Assembly (NCBI RefSeq): GCF_000934605.2
Contig: NZ_CP010897.2
Location: 4,712,001 to 4,776,000 of the forward strand
DNA: 64,000 bases
Reading direction: 5' to 3'
Source: Pandoraea vervacti
GTDB lineage: Bacteria; Pseudomonadota; Gammaproteobacteria; Burkholderiales; Burkholderiaceae
Numbering within the stretch: the first letter of the stretch is position 1; the number at the start of each line of letters is the position of its first letter. The notes under the pieces were generated by a model, which worked only from the letters and a program-made list of their open reading frames with translations, had not been told where the DNA came from and ran no database searches. Positions 59,358-64,000 of the stretch are shown piece after piece. The translations under genes and the position numbers were made by a program.

Positions 59358-62300
59358 TCTCGTTGCCTTTGTCGCAGGGCTGGCCGTCGTCGGCTGGATC
59401 GCCATCGGCTATGCCGGTACCAATACCCTCGCGCTCGCCGTCGCGCTGCTGATCGCCGCCGTCTACCTCATCGGTGCGCTCGAACTCAAGCGCTTCCATC
59501 AGTCGACGAACGCCCTTGCCAACGCTGTCGCCGGCCTGAACGCTGCGCCCGCCTCGCTGCCGTCGTGGCTCGACACGCTGCCGCCCGGTCTGCGCACTGC
59601 CGTGCGACTGCGCGTCGAAGGCGAACGTGTGGGCCTGCCCGGTCCGGCGCTCACGCCTTACCTCGTCGGCCTGCTGGTGCTGCTCGGTATGCTTGGCACC
59701 TTCCTCGGTATGGCCGCCACGTTGCGCGGCACCGGCATCGCCCTCGAAGGCGCCACGGACCTGCAAGCCATCCGCGCCTCGCTCGCCTCGCCGGTCAGGG
59801 GCCTGGGCTTCGCCTTCGGGACATCCGTCGCCGGCGTCGCAACGTCGGCCATGCTCGGCCTGCTCGCCGCCCTCGCGCGCAAGGAACGCGCGCAGGTGGT
59901 CCAGTCGCTCGACGCGCGCATCGTGACCACGCTGCGCGGCTTCTCCCAGCAGCATCAACGCGAAACCACGCTGCAACTGCTTCAGCAACAAGCGACGCTC
60001 ATGCCCACGCTCGTCGACCGCCTGCAGGACATGATGGCGGCGATGGAGCGCCAGAGTCAGGCGCTCGGCGAACGTCTCGCGGCGAATCAGGACGCGCTCC
60101 ACGCGAAAACGGATGCCTCGTATGCACAGCTCACCAGCGCCATGCAGCAGTATCTGAAGGAGAGCGTCGCGACCACGGCGAGCGCGGCCGGTGCGGCAAT
60201 TCGTCCGGAAGTGGAGGCCACGATGGCCAGCCTCGCACGCGAGACGGCCACCTGGCATCAGACCGTGTCCGCCGCCGTGCAAGACCGCATGGACGGTCTG
60301 TCCGATCGCTTCGAAGCGACGACGGCGCGTGTCGCCGACGTCTGGAAGGATTCCCTTGACGCTCAATTGCGCACCAATGAATTGCTCGCAACCGATCTGC
60401 GCACGGCGCTGGGCGATTTCACGCAAACCTTCGAATCGCGTTCGACGCGACTCGTCGACGATGTCGCCACACGCCTCGAGAGTGCAACGGAGAATGTGAG
60501 TCGCGCGCAGGCCGGTGTCGCACAGACCTGGGAGACGTCGCTTGCCACGCAGCAGCGCGCCAACGATTCGCTCGCCGAGCATCTGAGCACCGCGCTCACG
60601 CAATTCGCGCAGACCTTCGAGACGCGTTCGACTCGTCTGGTGGACGAGGTCGCCGCTCGCCTCGAAGCGACAACGGGTCAGGTCAGCGCTGCACATGCCG
60701 GTATCGCACAGACGTGGGAAACCTCGCTGGCCGCGCAGCAGCAGACCAGCGACGCCCTCGCCAAGGCGCTCGGCGCAACGCTTGCCCAGTTCACCGAGTC
60801 GTTCCAGACCCGCTCGGCCGGTTTGCTCGCTGACGTCACCGCGCGGCTGGACAACGCTACCGGCAGCATCGCCACGGCGCAGACCACGGTTGCCGAGGCA
60901 TGGGAACGGGCGCTGGGCCAGCAGCAGCAATCGCACGACGCGCACACCCAATCGCTCGGCGCCGCGCTGGAGCGCTTCGCGCAGACGTTCGAAGCGCGTT
61001 CCCATGCGTTGCTGGGTGACGTTGCCGCGAAGCTCGATGCCGCAAGCGGCAACATGAGCAGCGCCCACGAGCGCGTCGCGCAGGCATGGGACCAGTCGAT
61101 CGCGTTGCAGCAGCACGCGAACGCCACACTGAACGCCGAACTCGCTGCCGCGCTCACACGTTTCACAGACACCTTCGAGCAGCGCGCCGCGCATCTGATC
61201 GATGGCGTCAGCCAACGTACGGAAGGCGCCATGCACAGCGTGTCGGAGACGGCCGCGGTGGTGTCCGGCGAATGGAAGCAGGCGATCACGGCGCAGCAGT
61301 CGGCGAACGATGCCCTCGCCCGCGATCTCGGCGCCGCGCTCGGCCGCTTCGCCGACACCTTCGAGGCGCGAGCGTCGCAACTGTTGCAGGACGTCTCGGC
61401 ACAACTGGATTCGACATCGACCCATGTCGCGCAAACGTGGCGCGATGCCGTTGCCGAACACGCACGCACGAACGAGCGTCTGGCCGACGGCAATCAACAG
61501 CTCGTCGCTGCCACGACACAAGCCTTCACCGAGCACAGCGCCTCCTTGCTGCACGCACTGAGCGCCGCCAATCAGGCGCACCACGACGCCACGGCCGAGC
61601 GTGAAACGCAACGACTGTCCGCCTGGACGGACACGCTCGAAGGCACGCTCGCCATGCTTCGCTCGGAATGGCAGCAGGTCGGCGCGCAAACGGCCAGCCA
61701 GCAACAGGCGATCTGCGACACGCTCGCGCGCACCGCCCTGGAGATGTCCGAGCAAACGCGCGCCAACGCGAGCGACACCATCGCGGAAATCTCGCGCCTG
61801 GTGCAAACCGCCTCGGAAGCGCCGAAGGCCGCCGCCGAGATCATCGGGGAGCTGCGCCAGAAGCTCTCGGACAGCATGGTGCGCGACAACGCTATGCTCG
61901 AAGAGCGCTCGCGACTGCTCGACACACTCGGCACGCTGCTCGACACTGTGAAGCATGCGGGCAACGAACAACGCGCGGCCGTCGACGAACTGGTGACGAC
62001 CTCCGCGCAACTGCTCGAACGCGCGGGCACGAATCTCGGCGACGCGATTGCGGCACAAACCGAAAAACTCGCGCAAGCCTCCGCGCAGGCCGCCGGCAGC
62101 GTCATCGAAATCGCCAGCCTGGGCGACGCCTTCGGCGCCGCCGTGCAGTCCTTCGGCGAATCGAACACGCAATTGCTCGAACACCTGCAACGCATTGAAA
62201 CGGCGCTCGACAAGTCAATGGCGCGCAGCGACGAACAACTCGGCTATTACGTCGCGCAAGCGCGCGAAGTGGTGGAGCTGAGCGTGATGTCGCAGAAGCA

Positions 62301-62376
62301 GATTCTCGAGAACCTTCAGGAACTGGCCAAGACGCGTGCGCAGGCCGGCGCGCAACCGGGTAGCGTGGCAGCATGA
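59338..62376 (+). CDS. DUF802 protein: MotA/TolQ/ZorA-like membrane head with long coiled tail
   Basis: This 1012-residue protein has four membrane helices in the first 180 residues (about 5-25, 30-48, 108-129, 155-180). Helices 3 and 4 read GLLVLLGMLGTFLGMAATL and PVRGLGFAFGTSVAGVATSAM; this is the proton-channel core shared by MotA, TolQ, ExbB and ZorA. The cytoplasmic remainder (about 185-1012) is predicted coiled coil. It contains seven copies of a unit starting at residues 335, 397, 459, 521, 583, 645 and 700, each with a W-E/K-x-S/A start and a TFE-RS middle. Its stop overlaps the OmpA/MotB-like gene by four bases. I infer a stator-type motor subunit with a tail sensing or transmitting force inside the cell. 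GTG 59323 is an alternative start. Confidence 0.82.
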   Translation: MTRYLVDLVAFVAGLAVVGWIAIGYAGTNTLALAVALLIAAVYLIGALELKRFHQSTNALANAVAGLNAAPASLPSWLDTLPPGLRTAVRLRVEGERVGLPGPALTPYLVGLLVLLGMLGTFLGMAATLRGTGIALEGATDLQAIRASLASPVRGLGFAFGTSVAGVATSAMLGLLAALARKERAQVVQSLDARIVTTLRGFSQQHQRETTLQLLQQQATLMPTLVDRLQDMMAAMERQSQALGERLAANQDALHAKTDASYAQLTSAMQQYLKESVATTASAAGAAIRPEVEATMASLARETATWHQTVSAAVQDRMDGLSDRFEATTARVADVWKDSLDAQLRTNELLATDLRTALGDFTQTFESRSTRLVDDVATRLESATENVSRAQAGVAQTWETSLATQQRANDSLAEHLSTALTQFAQTFETRSTRLVDEVAARLEATTGQVSAAHAGIAQTWETSLAAQQQTSDALAKALGATLAQFTESFQTRSAGLLADVTARLDNATGSIATAQTTVAEAWERALGQQQQSHDAHTQSLGAALERFAQTFEARSHALLGDVAAKLDAASGNMSSAHERVAQAWDQSIALQQHANATLNAELAAALTRFTDTFEQRAAHLIDGVSQRTEGAMHSVSETAAVVSGEWKQAITAQQSANDALARDLGAALGRFADTFEARASQLLQDVSAQLDSTSTHVAQTWRDAVAEHARTNERLADGNQQLVAATTQAFTEHSASLLHALSAANQAHHDATAERETQRLSAWTDTLEGTLAMLRSEWQQVGAQTASQQQAICDTLARTALEMSEQTRANASDTIAEISRLVQTASEAPKAAAEIIGELRQKLSDSMVRDNAMLEERSRLLDTLGTLLDTVKHAGNEQRAAVDELVTTSAQLLERAGTNLGDAIAAQTEKLAQASAQAAGSVIEIASLGDAFGAAVQSFGESNTQLLEHLQRIETALDKSMARSDEQLGYYVAQAREVVELSVMSQKQILENLQELAKTRAQAGAQPGSVAA
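60340..61560 (+). repeat. 186-bp tandem repeats encoding 62-residue coiled-coil units
   Basis: Units start at 60340, 60526, 60712, 60898, 61084 and 61270, exactly 186 bases apart; the sixth unit is 165 bases, so a last partial unit starts at 61435. They diverge in sequence but keep the TW/AW start, a QQ-x-x-N/S-D stretch and T-F-E-x-R. All lie in the tail of the DUF802 protein. Confidence 0.85.
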
Positions 62377-63038
62377 AAGACGATTTCGACGCAGATATCT
62401 CGGACGGCGACGTCGGCGCCGCCGCGCCGACGTGGGCCGTCTTCGGCGATCTGATGTCGGTGATGCTCGGGGCGTTCGTGCTCATCATGCTCGGCGTGAT
62501 CGGCGTGCAGATCGAACTGTCGGCCAAGCTGGCGCGCGAGGTGAAGGAGCGCCAGGTCGAGACGCAGCGCCGCGAGACGCTGGAAAAAGCGCTTGCCGGC
62601 CCGCTCGCGGGCGGCCGCGTCACGCTGGTGAACGGGCGCATCGGCATTAGCGGCAACGTGCTTTTCGCGCTGAACTCGGATCAGTTGCAGCCGCAGGGCC
62701 GCGAGGTGCTGCGCAGCCTTGCCGCGCCGCTCGCCGCCTATCTGCGCGCAAGCGACGAGATCCTGATGGTCAGCGGCTTTACCGACGACCAGCAAGTGCG
62801 CGAGACGAACCGTCGATTCGCGGACAACTGGGAACTCTCCGCACAGCGTGCGCTGACCGTCACGCGCGAGCTGATCGCAGCAGGCGTGCCGCCCTCGTCC
62901 GTCTTCTCCGCCGCCTTTGGCGCAGAGCAGCCCGTGACGTCGAACGCAGACGAAGCCGGACGCGCCAGAAACCGTCGCGTGGAAATCGCGCCGATGCCGC
63001 GCAGCAGCGCAAGCAACGCGGGGAAACCGAATGCGTGA
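62373..63038 (+). CDS. MotB/ZorB-like OmpA-domain protein
   Basis: This 221-residue protein has a short acidic cytoplasmic N-terminus and one membrane helix (about 23-45), which starts WAVFGDLMSVMLGAFVLIML. Asp26 sits where MotB and ZorB carry the ion-binding Asp at the start of their single helix. A linker and an OmpA C-terminal domain follow (about 95-210, FALNSDQLQPQGREVL, SGFTDDQQV, LSAQRALTVTRELIAAGV, RNRRVEI), which should bind peptidoglycan. It starts in the stop of the DUF802 gene (ATGA). Together they make the MotA/MotB-like pair of this operon. Confidence 0.85.
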   Translation: MKDDFDADISDGDVGAAAPTWAVFGDLMSVMLGAFVLIMLGVIGVQIELSAKLAREVKERQVETQRRETLEKALAGPLAGGRVTLVNGRIGISGNVLFALNSDQLQPQGREVLRSLAAPLAAYLRASDEILMVSGFTDDQQVRETNRRFADNWELSAQRALTVTRELIAAGVPPSSVFSAAFGAEQPVTSNADEAGRARNRRVEIAPMPRSSASNAGKPNA

Positions 63039-63975
63039 CGAGTCGGATGCGATGCGCAATCGGACGGACGACACGCCTCGCGAAGCACTGGCAGACACCG
63101 CCGAGCCGCGCGACAACGCGCACGCCGTCGCGGCACAGCTCGATGCATGGCGCGAGCAGGGACTCCACAAACGCGCCCCGGTCCGCTTTCATCGCATCGA
63201 GGCGCTCTCGCGTCGTGCACGCGCGTTCAGCGGCGACGTGCGACGCGTGCTCGACGAACGCCTCGCGGCACTCACACGCGAATTCCGCGGCACGCTATGT
63301 GCCGATGCGAACGTCGCACCAGTAACGTCCGACGCCGCTGACCGACCGAGCGCCGCTTCACGTCAGACGACGACCGCGGCGTCACCCGCGGCGTCACCTC
63401 TGGCCGCGCTCGCGCGCGACATGACGCAACGCGTCGGTGTGAGCGAGCGCGCCGCGACGTCCAACAGCCCTCGCGCCCCAGCCCCGGGTCGCACATCGAC
63501 GCCAGGCAGTCCGTCGGCCAGCCCAGCAATGGCGAACGACGACGACACGCTACCGAAGCGCCCGCTCACGCAACGTGGGCCGTCCGTGCCGCCGACCCTC
63601 GCCATCACGCCGACGGTCATCGCGACGGATGACGCCTTCGAAGACCTCGACGTCCTCGAATATTTCCGCGAGACGTGGTCCAAGCTGAGCACGGACGGCA
63701 ACCTGCGCCAGTCGCTCGCGCAAGTGCCCGAGAATGCCGGACCGCTCAATTCGAGCCATCTCGTGCACCGCGCGCTCTCGCTCATGCACGATGTCTCGCC
63801 CGACTATCTGCGTCACTTTCTGCGCCACGCCGATGCCCTTTCGTGGCTCGAAGACATGGAGACGACGGGCGTCTTCGGCGTGAAGGCCGCAGCACGCGCG
63901 CCCGCGCCGGCCAAGTCGGCCAAGCCCGCCAAGCCAGCCACGCCGTCCAGACCATCACGTACCAAGGCTCGCTGA
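63031..63975 (+). CDS. DUF2894 protein, last gene of the motor-like operon
   Basis: This 314-residue soluble protein of the DUF2894 type has an N-terminal region with ALADTAEPRDNAHAVAAQLDAWREQG and RFHRIEALSRRARAFSGDVRRVLDERL. A disordered Ser/Pro/Ala-rich middle (about 105-190) is followed by a conserved-looking C-terminal FEDLDVLEYFRETWSKLSTDGNLRQSLAQVPENAGPLNSSHLVHRALSLM (in pieces) and a Lys/Pro/Ala-rich tail. No enzyme motif is seen. It overlaps the OmpA/MotB-like gene by eight bases. ATG 63031 has GGGGA upstream. Its role is unknown, and the tight coupling suggests a complex partner. Confidence 0.75.
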   Translation: MRDESDAMRNRTDDTPREALADTAEPRDNAHAVAAQLDAWREQGLHKRAPVRFHRIEALSRRARAFSGDVRRVLDERLAALTREFRGTLCADANVAPVTSDAADRPSAASRQTTTAASPAASPLAALARDMTQRVGVSERAATSNSPRAPAPGRTSTPGSPSASPAMANDDDTLPKRPLTQRGPSVPPTLAITPTVIATDDAFEDLDVLEYFRETWSKLSTDGNLRQSLAQVPENAGPLNSSHLVHRALSLMHDVSPDYLRHFLRHADALSWLEDMETTGVFGVKAAARAPAPAKSAKPAKPATPSRPSRTKAR

Positions 63976-64000
63976 CCCGCGCGGCATCGCGTGCAACGTT

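Noticed and set aside
59047..62190. 1047-codon minus-strand open frame opposite the DUF802 gene
   Set aside because: It mirrors the repeat structure of the plus-strand gene and has a composition (Arg/Gly/Leu/Val-rich, no domains) typical of antisense frames in high-GC DNA.
58560..63975. Calling the operon a Zorya defence system
   Set aside because: The motor-like pair is similar in design, but the ZorC/ZorD or ZorE effectors are absent and the accessory genes are DUF3348 and DUF2894. I describe it as motor-like only.

Overview
The window is high-GC DNA (roughly 63-66% by eye) packed with LysR, MFS, MarR and TetR genes, short intergenic gaps and beta-proteobacterial families (DUF4148, DUF3348, DUF802, DUF2894, a YfiBNR-like module, MmsAB, class III alcohol dehydrogenase). 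It looks like a chromosomal segment of a Burkholderiaceae bacterium. Pandoraea is my best guess, but that is inference from gene content and was not tested by alignment. The only clear mobile element is one ISL3-family insertion sequence. I saw no prophage, CRISPR array or rRNA.

Layout. 1-4.3 kb: the end of an EPSP synthase/MurA-like gene, then an AraC-type response regulator overlapping a 7TM hybrid histidine kinase. 4.3-7.5 kb (minus): LysR, DUF4286-like protein, MHS-type transporter. 7.8-10.8 kb: two small unknown genes, an O-antigen ligase-like protein and a family 2 glycosyltransferase. 10.8-14.5 kb: small membrane protein, YeiH-type exporter, GST-kappa/DsbA-like isomerase, secreted SGNH hydrolase. 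14.7-19.7 kb: a cyclic-di-GMP cluster, with yfiR-yfiN-yfiB on the minus strand and a divergent PAS-GGDEF-EAL protein with a degenerate GGDEF motif. 19.8-27.9 kb: frmA, an SH3/Gly-Pro-repeat secreted protein, a pair of 110-bp REP-like repeats, an amino-acid permease, and a KefF/KefC pair. 28-31.5 kb: ferritin-like protein whose terminator T-tract was hit by the ISL3 element, then a DUF4148 protein. 31.6-38 kb (minus): ArsR/AHSA1 operon, bestrophin, and mmsA/mmsB next to a LivK-like binding protein. 38-50 kb: paired regulators and efflux or detoxification genes (LysR/MFS, NAT/glyoxalase, ZapE-like ATPase, LysR/quinone reductase, LysE, MarR/GST/SugE, PPOX), with a remnant of aceE. 50-55.6 kb: CPBP protease and a set of envelope proteins, including a predicted secreted JAMM-type peptidase with a MORN-like tail and a YD-repeat protein. 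56 kb: tRNA-Gly(CCC), then TetR/MFS.

The most interesting region is 58.56-63.98 kb. It holds four overlapping genes (DUF3348, DUF802, an OmpA/MotB-like protein and DUF2894). The DUF802 protein has a MotA/TolQ/ZorA-like membrane head followed by a long coiled tail built from 62-residue repeats. Its partner has a single membrane helix with an Asp in a GDLMS motif, then an OmpA peptidoglycan-binding domain. Together they look like an ion-driven stator-type motor with a cytoplasmic tail and two accessory proteins of unknown role.

All functions are read from protein sequence and motif recognition. No database search or structure prediction was run.
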